Source: Cohnella sp.
GTDB lineage: Bacteria > Bacillota > Bacilli > Paenibacillales > Paenibacillaceae
DNA length: 40,809 bases
Reading direction: 5' to 3'
NCBI GenBank assembly: GCA_028287445.1
Contig: JAQBPQ010000057.1
Coordinates: 1-40,809, forward strand
How positions within the stretch are numbered: position 1 is the stretch's first letter; each line of letters opens with the position of its first letter. Shown in pieces: positions 33,433 through 40,809 of this stretch. The position numbers and the translations under genes are program-made. The notes beneath the pieces were generated by a model. That model saw nothing but the letters and a program-made list of their open reading frames with translations. It was not told where the DNA came from and did not search any database.

Positions 33433-33438
33433 ATTATA
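33433..33438 (-). promoter_or_regulatory. Probable -10 element of the noc-parA-parB promoter
   Basis: Minus strand TATAAT; the hexamer 17 nt upstream (TAGCAA) is a poor -35. The surrounding sequence is A/T-rich. Confidence 0.4.
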
Positions 33439-33528
33439 CTGCAGCAATGCTCGACTTGCTATAGCATTAAAGAATCCTCATCGATAATCGCGCTAGTATA
33501 AACGAATGCTTGACGAAACGATAGAAAA

Positions 33529-33544
33529 TGTTCCACGTGAAACA
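33529..33544. other. parS site (left member of an inverted pair)
   Basis: TGTTCCACGTGAAACA, full match to the parS consensus. Confidence 0.95.
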
Positions 33545-33566
33545 GTATCGGCTATCCCGACTCTAT

Positions 33567-33582
33567 TGTTTCACGTGGAACA
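33567..33582. other. parS site (right member of an inverted pair)
   Basis: TGTTTCACGTGGAACA, the exact reverse complement of the neighbouring site, 38 bp away centre to centre. With flanking bases the two sites form arms of at least 17 bp around a 22-nt centre. Confidence 0.95.
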
Positions 33583-33625
33583 TACAGCAGAATTCGTTTC
33601 GAGTCAGCAGTTGACCCTTCAGTTT

Positions 33626-34360
33626 TTATTGTCGAACAAGCGGTTCTTTTAACGGAATTCCCGGTTTGCGGGGATACGCCTTAGGTGTCGGACCAGTCTT
33701 CACAAAGGTGATCAAATGACGTTCCGACCCTTCACCCGGCAATATTAAATGTTGGACGTTTCGAATCGAGCCATTTAACCTGTCTGCACTATATCGGCTT
33801 TCCTCTACTTCTTGTTCGACTTCGGAACCTTTCATCGCAATGAATAGGCCTCCGATCCGAACGAATGGCAGACAAAATTCATTCAAAACGGAAAGACGAG
33901 CCACCGCTCGCGCGGTCACGATGTCATAACGATCCCGGTGCTCAGGAGTTCGGGCCGCTTCTTCAGCGCGTCCATGTATACACCGGACCTCTTTCAATTC
34001 GAGAATGTCCGCGACCTCCTCCAGAAAACGAATACGCTTAGCTAACGCATCTACAATCGTAACCTGAAGGTGCGGAAATACAATTTTCAAAGGAATGGAG
34101 GGGAATCCGGCGCCTGATCCGATATCGGCCACAGAAGCCGCAGTACCAAAATCGGTAACACGTGCTGCAGTTAACGAATCGTAAAAATGTTTTTCGTAAA
34201 CCTGCTCCCTCTCGGTAATTCCCGTCAAGTTCATTTTCTCATTCCACTCTACTAGCAGTCGGTAATACGCTTCAAACTGATCCAGCTGTCTTCGCGAATC
34301 GCTCAATGTAATTCCTAATCCCGTCAATCGCTGTTCAAACTGCTGTTGAATCTCGTCCAT
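33626..34360 (-). CDS. rsmG: 16S rRNA (guanine527-N7)-methyltransferase RsmG (GidB)
   Basis: 244 residues. SVADIGSGAGFPSIPLKI is the SAM-binding motif and NEKMNLTGI the family signature. It methylates G527 of 16S rRNA; loss gives low-level streptomycin resistance in several species. The start ATG 34360 lies 3 nt after the mnmG stop, with CAGGGGTGATCC as SD. Confidence 0.96.
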   Translation of the reverse strand: MDEIQQQFEQRLTGLGITLSDSRRQLDQFEAYYRLLVEWNEKMNLTGITEREQVYEKHFYDSLTAARVTDFGTAASVADIGSGAGFPSIPLKIVFPHLQVTIVDALAKRIRFLEEVADILELKEVRCIHGRAEEAARTPEHRDRYDIVTARAVARLSVLNEFCLPFVRIGGLFIAMKGSEVEQEVEESRYSADRLNGSIRNVQHLILPGEGSERHLITFVKTGPTPKAYPRKPGIPLKEPLVRQ

Positions 34361-34363
34361 GGA

Positions 34364-36259
34364 TCACCCCTGCGCCGCTTTCACCCGGTTGTAATGCTCC
34401 AAATGCACCAATAGAATGGAGAGGTCAGCCGGCGTTACACCCGATATTCTCGATGCCTGCCCAAGCGATAACGGACGAACATTCGACAATTTCTGTTTGG
34501 CCTCCGTCGCAAGACCGTGAATGATTCCATAATCGATATTTTCCGGAATCCGCTTTTTCTCCATCTTCTCCAAACGTTCGACCTGATGGAACTGCTTTTC
34601 AATATATCCGGCGTATTTGATTTGGATTTCGACCTGTTCCTTCATGTCATCCGTCAATTCGGCGGAAGAAGGGGACAGCTTCTCGAGCATTCCATAAGTC
34701 ACTTCCGGCCGGCGAAGAAGTGTGAGGCCATCAACCGTGTTTTGCAAGGGCGCTGATCCACAGGCTTTCAGCATCGCTTGTACGTCTTCGTCGGGACGGA
34801 ATTTGGTTTCCTTCATGCGGTTAATCTCTGTCTCCACCCGATCCTTCTTGACCAAAAACTTATTATACCGTTCTTCACGAATCAATCCGATCTCATATCC
34901 GAGCGGAGTGAGCCGCAAATCGGCATTGTCGTGGCGAAGCAGCAACCGATATTCGGCGCGCGACGTCAATAACCGGTAAGGCTCATTCGTCCCTTTGGTC
35001 ACGAGATCGTCGATCATGACGCCAATATATCCCTTGGAGCGATCAATGACGACTGGGCTCTTACCCTGTACTTTACGAGCCGCATTGATGCCCGCCATTA
35101 CCCCTTGTCCCGCCGCCTCTTCATAGCCGGATGTTCCGTTGATTTGTCCTGCTGTAAAAAGGCTGTCCACCCGCTTGGTCTCCAATGAAGGCCACAGTTG
35201 TGTAGGGACGACGGCATCATATTCGATGGCATATCCGGTACGCATCATTTCGACCTTTTCAAGACCCGGAATCGACCGCAAAATGTTCAGTTGCACATCC
35301 TCCGGCATACTTGTGGAAAGACCTTGCACATAATACTCCTTGGTATTACGGCCTTCCGGCTCCAGGAAAATCTGATGCTTCGGCTTATCGGCGAAACGAA
35401 CAATTTTATCTTCAATTGAAGGACAGTAACGCGGACCCGTCCCTTCAATCGCACCGGAGAACATCGGAGCGCGATGCAAATTGTCGTTAATGATCTTGTG
35501 CGTTTCCTCCGAAGTATACGTCAACCAGCAGGGCATCTGGTTTTCAGAATGCTCCATGTATTCCGTCTCATAGGAGAAATACTTGGGTTTATCGTCACCC
35601 GGTTGAATTTCGGTTTTATCAAAATCGATCGTGTCCTGATGCACACGCGGAGGCGTTCCCGTTTTGAAACGGACTAGCTCCAGGCCAAGCCGGCGAAGCG
35701 TATCCGACAGCTTCAATGAAGGCTGTTGGTTGTTCGGTCCGCTTTCGTACATTAACTCTCCCATAATGACCTTGCCGCGCAAATACGTGCCGGTTGTCAG
35801 TACGACCGCCTTCGCTCGATACTCCGCACCGGTCTTTGTGACGACGCCGCAGCATTTCCCGTCTTCTACGATCAAATCCTCCACCATGCCTTGGCGAAGC
35901 GTCAGATGATCCTGCTTCTCGATCGTTTCCTTCATCGTATGCTGGTATAGAAATTTATCCGCTTGCGCACGCAGCGCATGGACAGCGGGACCTTTGGCTG
36001 TGTTCAGCATCCGCATTTGAATAAACGTTTTGTCGGTGTTCCGGCCCATTTCTCCGCCAAGCGCATCAATTTCCCGTACGACATGGCCTTTAGCCGGTCC
36101 GCCGACAGATGGATTGCAGGGCATGAAAGCCACCATATCCAGGTTGATGGTGAGCAGCAGCGTCTCGCATCCCATACGGGCGCCGGCTAACGCCGCTTCA
36201 CTGCCGGCGTGGCCGGCCCCGATCACAATGATGTCGTAATCTCCTGCACGGTATCCCAT
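34364..36259 (-). CDS. mnmG: tRNA uridine-5-carboxymethylaminomethyl synthesis enzyme MnmG (GidA)
   Basis: 631 residues. [15 protein letters not shown] is the FAD-binding motif; [12 protein letters not shown] and the C-terminal [18 protein letters not shown] are typical. With MnmE it makes cmnm5U34 in tRNAs reading split codon boxes. It starts 15 nt after mnmE, with GGAGGGAATCCG as SD. Confidence 0.97.
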   Translation of the reverse strand: MGYRAGDYDIIVIGAGHAGSEAALAGARMGCETLLLTINLDMVAFMPCNPSVGGPAKGHVVREIDALGGEMGRNTDKTFIQMRMLNTAKGPAVHALRAQADKFLYQHTMKETIEKQDHLTLRQGMVEDLIVEDGKCCGVVTKTGAEYRAKAVVLTTGTYLRGKVIMGELMYESGPNNQQPSLKLSDTLRRLGLELVRFKTGTPPRVHQDTIDFDKTEIQPGDDKPKYFSYETEYMEHSENQMPCWLTYTSEETHKIINDNLHRAPMFSGAIEGTGPRYCPSIEDKIVRFADKPKHQIFLEPEGRNTKEYYVQGLSTSMPEDVQLNILRSIPGLEKVEMMRTGYAIEYDAVVPTQLWPSLETKRVDSLFTAGQINGTSGYEEAAGQGVMAGINAARKVQGKSPVVIDRSKGYIGVMIDDLVTKGTNEPYRLLTSRAEYRLLLRHDNADLRLTPLGYEIGLIREERYNKFLVKKDRVETEINRMKETKFRPDEDVQAMLKACGSAPLQNTVDGLTLLRRPEVTYGMLEKLSPSSAELTDDMKEQVEIQIKYAGYIEKQFHQVERLEKMEKKRIPENIDYGIIHGLATEAKQKLSNVRPLSLGQASRISGVTPADLSILLVHLEHYNRVKAAQG

Positions 36260-36274
36260 CGGATTCCCTCCTTC

Positions 36275-37651
36275 TCATTTACCTAAGCAGAATTTTGAAA
36301 ATATTTCATCCAACAGCGATTCCCCCGCCGCATCACCTAGTATTTCACCAAGCGACTCCCAAGCCGAAGCGATATCGATTTGAATCAAATCGACCGGTAT
36401 CCCTTCCGCTGCGGCTTTCACCGCATCCTCCAACGACGATTTTGCCCGATGCAGCAGCGCAATGTGACGCACATTACTGACATATGTTATATCCGCAGCC
36501 TCAACCGAGCCGCTGAAAAACAACTTGGACACCGCGGTCTCCAACTCCCCGAGGCCCGTCCCTTCCTTGGCGGATAAGAATACAATCCGGTCACTTGGGT
36601 AAAGGTCCGTCACTTCCTCCAACTTCATGACACCGGGAAGATCGATCTTATTCACCACAACAATGCTAGGACGGTCCTTCAATTCCCGTAACAGCTGCCG
36701 TTCATCATCATGGAGCGGTTCCTGCCGGTTGATCACCAGTAAAATGAGATCCGCTTCATTGAGCGCAGTTCGTGAACGTTCCACGCCGATCCGTTCCACA
36801 ATATCGCTCGTTTCCCGAATACCCGCGGTATCCAATAAGCGTAGAGGAATGCCCCCAAGAGAGATCGTTTCCTCCACAATATCACGGGTTGTTCCGGGAA
36901 TCTCCGTTACGATCGCCTTGTTTTCTCTGGCAAGCGCATTAAGCAAAGAGGACTTGCCGGCATTCGGACGCCCAACGATGGCGGTCACAATGCCTTCCCT
37001 CAATACTTTCCCTTCGTCTGCGGTTTTTAAAAGTTCCTCTACCTGCGCCAAAGCTGCACCACAAGTATCGCGGATCACACCGGCGGTAACTTCCGCCACA
37101 TCGTGCTCCGGGTAGTCGATATTCACTTCGACATGCGCCAACAGCTCAATCAAGTTTCCTCTTAACGGAACGATGTGTTTGGATATGGATCCTTCCGCTT
37201 GTTTGCGTGCCAATTGAAAGGCTCGTTCCGATTTGGACCGGATCAGATCGATGACCGCTTCCGCTTGTGCGAGATCGATACGGCCATTTAAGAATGCGCG
37301 TTTCGTGAATTCGCCGGGTTCCGCCATTCGCACCCCTCGGCGAAGCAGCAGCCCAAGCACCGATTTCACTGCAACAATGCCGCCATGGGTGCTCACCTCG
37401 ACCACATCTTCCGCAGTAAACGACCGCGGCGCTCTCATCACCGTCACGAGCACCTCGTCCAGGATTTGACCATTCTCCGGATCGTTGATCCAACCGTAGT
37501 GTACCGTATGGCTGGCGACAGATCGCAAATCCGTTTTGGAGCGGAACACCCCGGCCACGCTAGCCACCGCTTCCGGGCCACTCACCCGGACGACGGCAAT
37601 ACTTCCCTCGCCAAGCGCGGTAGCCACTGCCGCGATTGTATCCTCCACCAT
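36275..37651 (-). CDS. mnmE: tRNA modification GTPase MnmE (TrmE)
   Basis: 458 residues: N-terminal tetrahydrofolate-binding domain, inserted G domain (G1 GRPNAGKSSL, G3 DTAGI, G4 NKID) and the C-terminal FCLGK with the conserved Cys. It is the partner of MnmG. The start ATG 37651 follows GAAAGAAGGTTCGATGA. Confidence 0.97.
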   Translation of the reverse strand: MVEDTIAAVATALGEGSIAVVRVSGPEAVASVAGVFRSKTDLRSVASHTVHYGWINDPENGQILDEVLVTVMRAPRSFTAEDVVEVSTHGGIVAVKSVLGLLLRRGVRMAEPGEFTKRAFLNGRIDLAQAEAVIDLIRSKSERAFQLARKQAEGSISKHIVPLRGNLIELLAHVEVNIDYPEHDVAEVTAGVIRDTCGAALAQVEELLKTADEGKVLREGIVTAIVGRPNAGKSSLLNALARENKAIVTEIPGTTRDIVEETISLGGIPLRLLDTAGIRETSDIVERIGVERSRTALNEADLILLVINRQEPLHDDERQLLRELKDRPSIVVVNKIDLPGVMKLEEVTDLYPSDRIVFLSAKEGTGLGELETAVSKLFFSGSVEAADITYVSNVRHIALLHRAKSSLEDAVKAAAEGIPVDLIQIDIASAWESLGEILGDAAGESLLDEIFSKFCLGK

Positions 37652-37704
37652 TCATCGAACCTTCTTTCGCAAACTATGGCACCGATCCCATTCGGGCGTC
37701 CGTT

Positions 37705-37733
37705 ATGGCAATCGAGAAACTTATAAATGTCAA
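37705..37733 (-). promoter_or_regulatory. Possible promoter for mnmE-mnmG-rsmG
   Basis: Minus strand TTGACA (37728-37733) with TGCCAT 17 nt downstream (37705-37710). The -35 is perfect and the -10 weak. It lies right after the jag terminator, where a new promoter is needed. Confidence 0.4.
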
Positions 37734-37737
37734 ATGA

Positions 37738-37782
37738 GCAAAAAACGCAATGACCCGCAGTTTTTGCGGAAGCCATTGCGTG
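37738..37782 (-). terminator. Terminator after jag
   Basis: Minus strand CGCAATG...CATTGCG with an inner CCGC/GCGG stem, followed by TTTTTTG. It begins about 10 nt after the jag stop codon and ends the rpmH-side operon. Confidence 0.8.
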
Positions 37783-37791
37783 GTATCGCCT

Positions 37792-38409
37792 TTACTTGAG
37801 CGCGATGACGATGCGCCGGTTCGGTTCATCGCCCTGACTGTAGGTTTTCACCTGCGGGTTGTTCTGCAGCCGCGCATGAATGATTTTTCTCTCCTGCGCT
37901 GTCATCGGTTCCAGGACGATTTCCTTCCGCGTTTTGAGGACACGGCTGGCCATTCGTTCCGATAACGTCTCCAGTGTTTGGCGGCGACGCTCACGGAACT
38001 GCTCGGCATCAAGAACGATACGAAGATGGCGGTCCGAATGGCGATTGGCCACGATGTTGACGAGATACTGCAGGGAATCGAGCGTTTGTCCTCGGCGTCC
38101 GATCAGAAGACCGAGATCCGATCCTTTCACGTTCAAGCGGATCGCTTCCTCTTCTTCCTCGCGATCCACTGTAACGGACAATCCCATAGCCGCCGACACT
38201 TCCCGGAGAAACACGATCGCTTCCTCCATGGCGTCCGGCAGCAATTCCAGTTCCACTCTCGCTTGTTTGGCTCCAATGAGCCCGAACAGCCGTTTGACCG
38301 GCTGCTCCAACACCGTCACTCTCACCCGGTCTTCCCCAACGCCCAGTTGGGACAAGCCGTTTCGTACCGCTTCCTCCACCGTTTTCCCTGATGCCAAGAC
38401 TTTATTCAT
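37792..38409 (-). CDS. jag: RNA-binding protein KhpB/Jag (SpoIIIJ-associated)
   Basis: 205 residues: Jag-N domain (about 1-50), KH domain (about 70-145, with SDLGLLIGRRGQTLDSLQYL) and R3H domain (about 150-205, ending NRRIVIALK). It binds RNA and works in cell elongation and sporulation. Its start ATG overlaps the yidC stop as ATGA. Confidence 0.96.
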   Translation of the reverse strand: MNKVLASGKTVEEAVRNGLSQLGVGEDRVRVTVLEQPVKRLFGLIGAKQARVELELLPDAMEEAIVFLREVSAAMGLSVTVDREEEEEAIRLNVKGSDLGLLIGRRGQTLDSLQYLVNIVANRHSDRHLRIVLDAEQFRERRRQTLETLSERMASRVLKTRKEIVLEPMTAQERKIIHARLQNNPQVKTYSQGDEPNRRIVIALK

Positions 38410-39251
38410 TTGGCATGGGCCCCCTTCTTACCTTTGCCCCGAGATTTGCTGTTGCCTTTGGGTTTAACAGCCGTTGTGTTCTCAGGTTGAGGCGAGCGAC
38501 GCGCATACATGAAATAATTTTGAACGATCGTATAAATGTTGCTGTATATCCAGTAAAGCGGGAGAGCAATCGGGAAATTAAGCGCCATGACGAAGATCAA
38601 CACAGGGAAGATCATCATGAGGCCTTTCATGGCACCCATCATCTGCTGTTGTTGAGCAGACATCATCTTAGATTGAACGAACGTCGTAATCGCCGCAACC
38701 ACGGGTACGATATAGTAATACCAGTGGCCCGAGTTACTCGGTGTCAATCCAAGTTTCATTCCTAGAAAGGAGTGTTCCCTTATCGCCGCATTCATGTATA
38801 TGGAATTATAAAGCGCAATGAACACGGGCATTTGGATGACAAGCGGCAGACATCCAGCCAATGGATTGACCTGATGAGTCTGGTATAGCTTCATCATTTC
38901 TTCCTGCTGCTTGCGGGAATCATCTTTGTATTTCTCCCGGATTTGCTTCATTTCCGGTTGCAAGGCTTGCATGGCTTTCGTATTTTTATATTGCTTGATC
39001 ATGAGCGGAAGAATCAACGTCCGGACGATGATCGTGAGCAACAGAACCGCAATGCCATATTGACCGCCAAACCATTCTGCGAACTTGTCCAACATGAACG
39101 AGAACCAATACACTACATTACGAACCCACCAGGAATGACTGTTTATCATTTCCGGTGTCGTCATATTTTTGCCGCTGGGCGAGCAGCCCGACAAAAATGT
39201 CATCAGCATGATCGCGCCGACGACGATCCACCATTTGCGATTTCGCAACAA
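38406..39251 (-). CDS. yidC: Membrane protein insertase YidC/SpoIIIJ (lipoprotein)
   Basis: 281 residues. Signal peptide with lipobox (LMTFLSGC, Cys near residue 23), then a five-helix insertase core: YGIAVLLLTIIVRTLILPLM, the cytoplasmic hairpin (QPEMKQIREKYKDD), NPLAGCLPLVIQMPVFIALY and later helices, and a basic tail. The start is TTG at 39251, 9 nt after GAGGGGAG; the longer frame to 39317 would place the signal peptide internally. Insertion of membrane proteins with or without SecYEG; essential for the spore channel in B. subtilis. Confidence 0.95.
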   Translation of the reverse strand: MLRNRKWWIVVGAIMLMTFLSGCSPSGKNMTTPEMINSHSWWVRNVVYWFSFMLDKFAEWFGGQYGIAVLLLTIIVRTLILPLMIKQYKNTKAMQALQPEMKQIREKYKDDSRKQQEEMMKLYQTHQVNPLAGCLPLVIQMPVFIALYNSIYMNAAIREHSFLGMKLGLTPSNSGHWYYYIVPVVAAITTFVQSKMMSAQQQQMMGAMKGLMMIFPVLIFVMALNFPIALPLYWIYSNIYTIVQNYFMYARRSPQPENTTAVKPKGNSKSRGKGKKGAHAK

Positions 39252-39348
39252 ACCCGTTAACTCCCCTCTAAGATCCCTTAAAACCACAAGATCACTATAC
39301 CATAAGCAGAAAGACAAAATAAAGCGAACTTGACGCCCTAGGCAACGC

Positions 39349-39777
39349 TTACTTACGAGAATCAGGACGCTGTGTGCGGGGGCCAGAAGTCCTGCTCCCG
39401 CCCGGCTTGCGCGGCGGACCTGCGACAGACGGAGAACCGCCCTTCAGCAGCCCCGCCTTACGAAGGACATGAAGGACGCTTCCTTCCATTTCTTTATACG
39501 CTATATTCAGGGCAGGTTTGCGAACGATCAAAATCAGATCGTACTCCACCTGCAGCTTGCCCGCATTCAGCCGTACGATTTCTTTCACCATCCGGCGCAG
39601 CCGGTTGCGGACAACCGCTCCTCCCAGCTTGCTGCTCGCGGACACACCGAGACGAAAACAGCCCTGCTCTGTCTGTTTGCGCCAATAAACGACGAACTGC
39701 GAATTCGCAAAGGAACGTCCGTGGCGATAAATTCGGTTGAAATCTTCTCTCTTCCGAAGTCTCAGTTTTCTTTGCAT
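39349..39777 (-). CDS. rnpA: Ribonuclease P protein component
   Basis: 142 residues. MQRKLRLRKREDFNRIYRHG and the RNR motif VVRNRLRRMVKE are the conserved parts. The C-terminal about 25 residues are a Pro/Gly/Ser/Arg-rich tail beyond the usual 115-120-residue length. It assists the RNase P RNA in tRNA 5' maturation. The start ATG 39777 is set by family similarity; the frame is open to 39843. No yidD gene lies between rnpA and yidC. Confidence 0.96.
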   Translation of the reverse strand: MQRKLRLRKREDFNRIYRHGRSFANSQFVVYWRKQTEQGCFRLGVSASSKLGGAVVRNRLRRMVKEIVRLNAGKLQVEYDLILIVRKPALNIAYKEMEGSVLHVLRKAGLLKGGSPSVAGPPRKPGGSRTSGPRTQRPDSRK

Positions 39778-39853
39778 GGCGTAGATCCACCATTCCGGCC
39801 GCCGTCTTCCGGTCACAGCCTCTTCTTCATCATTCTCTACCATTAAGAAAGAA

Positions 39854-39877
39854 AAAAGACCACCGCGGTGGTCTTTT
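39854..39877. terminator. Hairpin with U-tracts between rpmH and rnpA
   Basis: AAAAGACCACC-GC-GGTGGTCTTTT, perfect 11-bp palindrome with T-rich ends on both strands. It begins 2 nt after the rpmH stop and would act as an intrinsic terminator in either direction, so much rpmH transcription should end here; rnpA then depends on read-through or a promoter not seen. Confidence 0.8.
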
Positions 39878-39878
39878 C

Positions 39879-40013
39879 TTAAGCCGTCAGCACTTTGCGA
39901 CCCTTTAGGCGGCGAGCTTGCAGTACTTTGCGGCCGTTCTTGGTGCTCATCCGCTTGCGGAAACCGTGAACCTTCTTCCGCTTGCTCACATTCGGTTTAA
40001 ATGTCGGACCCAT
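39879..40013 (-). CDS. rpmH: Ribosomal protein bL34
   Basis: 44 residues: [22 protein letters not shown], then the basic C-terminal half ending KVLTA. The start ATG 40013 follows AAGGGGGTATACGAGTC. It lies on the minus strand divergent from dnaA, as in other Firmicutes. Confidence 0.98.
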   Translation of the reverse strand: MGPTFKPNVSKRKKVHGFRKRMSTKNGRKVLQARRLKGRKVLTA

Positions 40014-40098
40014 GACTCGTATACCCCCTTACCGTAAACACGCCATCCTTTTTAATGAGGACTACGGTTTCAATCAAATTACAAACTCACGTTTATAT

Positions 40099-40127
40099 AT
40101 TAAACCACGCGAGCCGCTGAAAGTCAA
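40099..40127 (-). promoter_or_regulatory. rpmH promoter
   Basis: Minus strand TTGACT (40122-40127), 17-nt spacer, TTTAAT (40099-40104), about 85 nt upstream of rpmH, in an A/T-rich stretch. Confidence 0.55.
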
Positions 40128-40152
40128 TCAAAAGGCTGCGACATTTTTCTAC

Positions 40153-40549
40153 TTATACACATGTGAATAAAAATGATAGAATTTTATGTCGAATAAGCGC
40201 GTAAGTCGAATACTCTCACATTTTATCAACAATATCTTGTGCTGTGCACATCCGACATCCACAAGTTATTGAAAATGTGGATAACACCTTGAATTTCGTT
40301 GAATTCTGAGGGATCGTCTGCTATGATTAGTCATGTCTTTCCCAGTGTATTTCTTCTTTTCCCCCGCATTTTATCAACAAACTGTGTATAACTTTGTGAA
40401 CAATTCTCCCTTCATCTGGACAACCCTACAAAGAATTCAGGGAATTTTGTGAATAACTCGATTTGGTTGTTCATTTCGACGTTATCTCTCTTTGAATCGC
40501 TCTTTGATGTCCTGCAATGGGTTATAAGGAGTGAAGCTGTTGTGGATAG
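40153..40549. other. Upstream part of oriC: DnaA-box cluster
   Basis: Nine 9-mers match or nearly match the DnaA box TTATCCACA (either strand): 40153 TTATACACA, 40162 TGTGAATAA, 40223 TTATCAACA, 40276 TGTGGATAA (perfect), 40371 TTATCAACA, 40383 TGTGTATAA, 40395 TGTGAACAA, 40448 TGTGAATAA, 40541 TGTGGATAG. The first two abut head to head. The last covers the dnaA start codon. No gene lies here. The DNA-unwinding element is expected beyond dnaA, outside the window, as in the bipartite B. subtilis origin. Confidence 0.9.
40299..40327 (+). promoter_or_regulatory. dnaA promoter
   Basis: TTGAAT (40299-40304), 17-nt spacer, TATGAT (40322-40327), about 215 nt upstream of dnaA and between two DnaA-box groups, consistent with autoregulation by DnaA. 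Confidence 0.65.
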
Positions 40550-40809
40550 CCGTAACGGTGACATCTGGGAACAGGTGTTGTCGGTCATCCAAACCAAATT
40601 AAGCAAACCAAGTTTCGACACCTGGTTCAAATCGACCAAAGCCTCCTTCCTCGGAGACGACGTTGTTGTGGTAACCGCTCCGACAACCTTTGCCGCCGAA
40701 TGGTTGGAGACCCGATATACGAAGCTGGTTTCCTCAACCATCGCCAGTTACGCCGGACGCCAAGTGAACGTGAAATTCGCGATCGAAGAAGCGCGAGCCG
40801 CCGAATCGC
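40542..40809 (+). CDS. dnaA: Chromosomal replication initiator DnaA (5' part only)
   Basis: 89 codons are present, then the window ends. The GTG start at 40542 lies 10 nt after AAGGAG. The sequence DIWEQVLSVIQTKLSKPSFDTWF, then APTTFAAEWLETRY is DnaA domain I. DnaA binds the boxes upstream to open the origin. The start codon is embedded in a DnaA-box-like TGTGGATAG. Confidence 0.97.
   Translation, partial: MDSRNGDIWEQVLSVIQTKLSKPSFDTWFKSTKASFLGDDVVVVTAPTTFAAEWLETRYTKLVSSTIASYAGRQVNVKFAIEEARAAES

Overview
The window is the chromosomal replication-origin neighbourhood of a low-to-mid-GC, spore-forming Firmicute, most likely a member of the Bacillales close to Paenibacillaceae. The evidence is gene content and order: dnaA, rpmH, rnpA, spoIIIJ/yidC, jag, mnmE, mnmG, rsmG, noc, parA, parB, yyaC, rpsF-ssb-rpsR, yybS-gdpP-rplI-dnaB, purA, then walRK-yycHI-walJ-htrA. 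SD sequences are strong, TTG and GTG starts occur, and there are sporulation genes (yyaC, spoIIIJ, parAB/noc). The genus cannot be fixed from the sequence alone.

Right end (about 30.7-40.8 kb): the upstream part of oriC, with nine DnaA-box-like 9-mers and the start of dnaA, lies at the right edge. Nearly everything from rpmH down to about 8.7 kb is on the minus strand, co-directional with the leftward fork. Three parS sites occur, one inside parB and two as a perfect inverted pair between noc and rsmG.

Middle (about 8.6-30.7 kb): a cysteine-desulfurase-like enzyme, DUF4446, yyaC (plus strand), DUF3343, an MscS channel and DUF951 are followed by tRNA-Ser(CGA), a YjzC-family gene and a gene-free stretch that may encode a small RNA. 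Next come the S6/SSB/S18 operon with a candidate S6:S18 leader motif, a CBS-domain protein, and the yybS-gdpP-rplI-dnaB operon with ATGA overlaps. Then purA, an unknown membrane-anchored protein, and the WalRK cell-wall two-component operon with its accessory genes, HtrA and a CxxH/CxxC protein. That operon ends in an eight-copy 14-bp minisatellite and a terminator.

Left end (1-8.6 kb) is the accessory part. It holds an IS1595-type transposase relative that seems to have lost its catalytic residues but keeps its zinc ribbon and HTH. It is bracketed by five tandem 46-bp hairpin repeats and one inverted copy. Next to it are a putative two-gene ion-transport operon (a membrane-plus-RCK_C protein with a TrkH-like pore-loop motif, and a CorA-like protein ending in a GMN motif), a DAO-type FAD oxidoreductase, and a BmrCD-type heterodimeric ABC exporter. 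The exporter is preceded by a short leader peptide, mutually exclusive hairpins and an intrinsic terminator, which is the layout of ribosome-mediated attenuation.

The strongest candidates for something new are the dead-transposase/hairpin-repeat locus, the RCK_C plus CorA-like pair, and the details of the ABC-exporter attenuator. The rest is well-conserved housekeeping.
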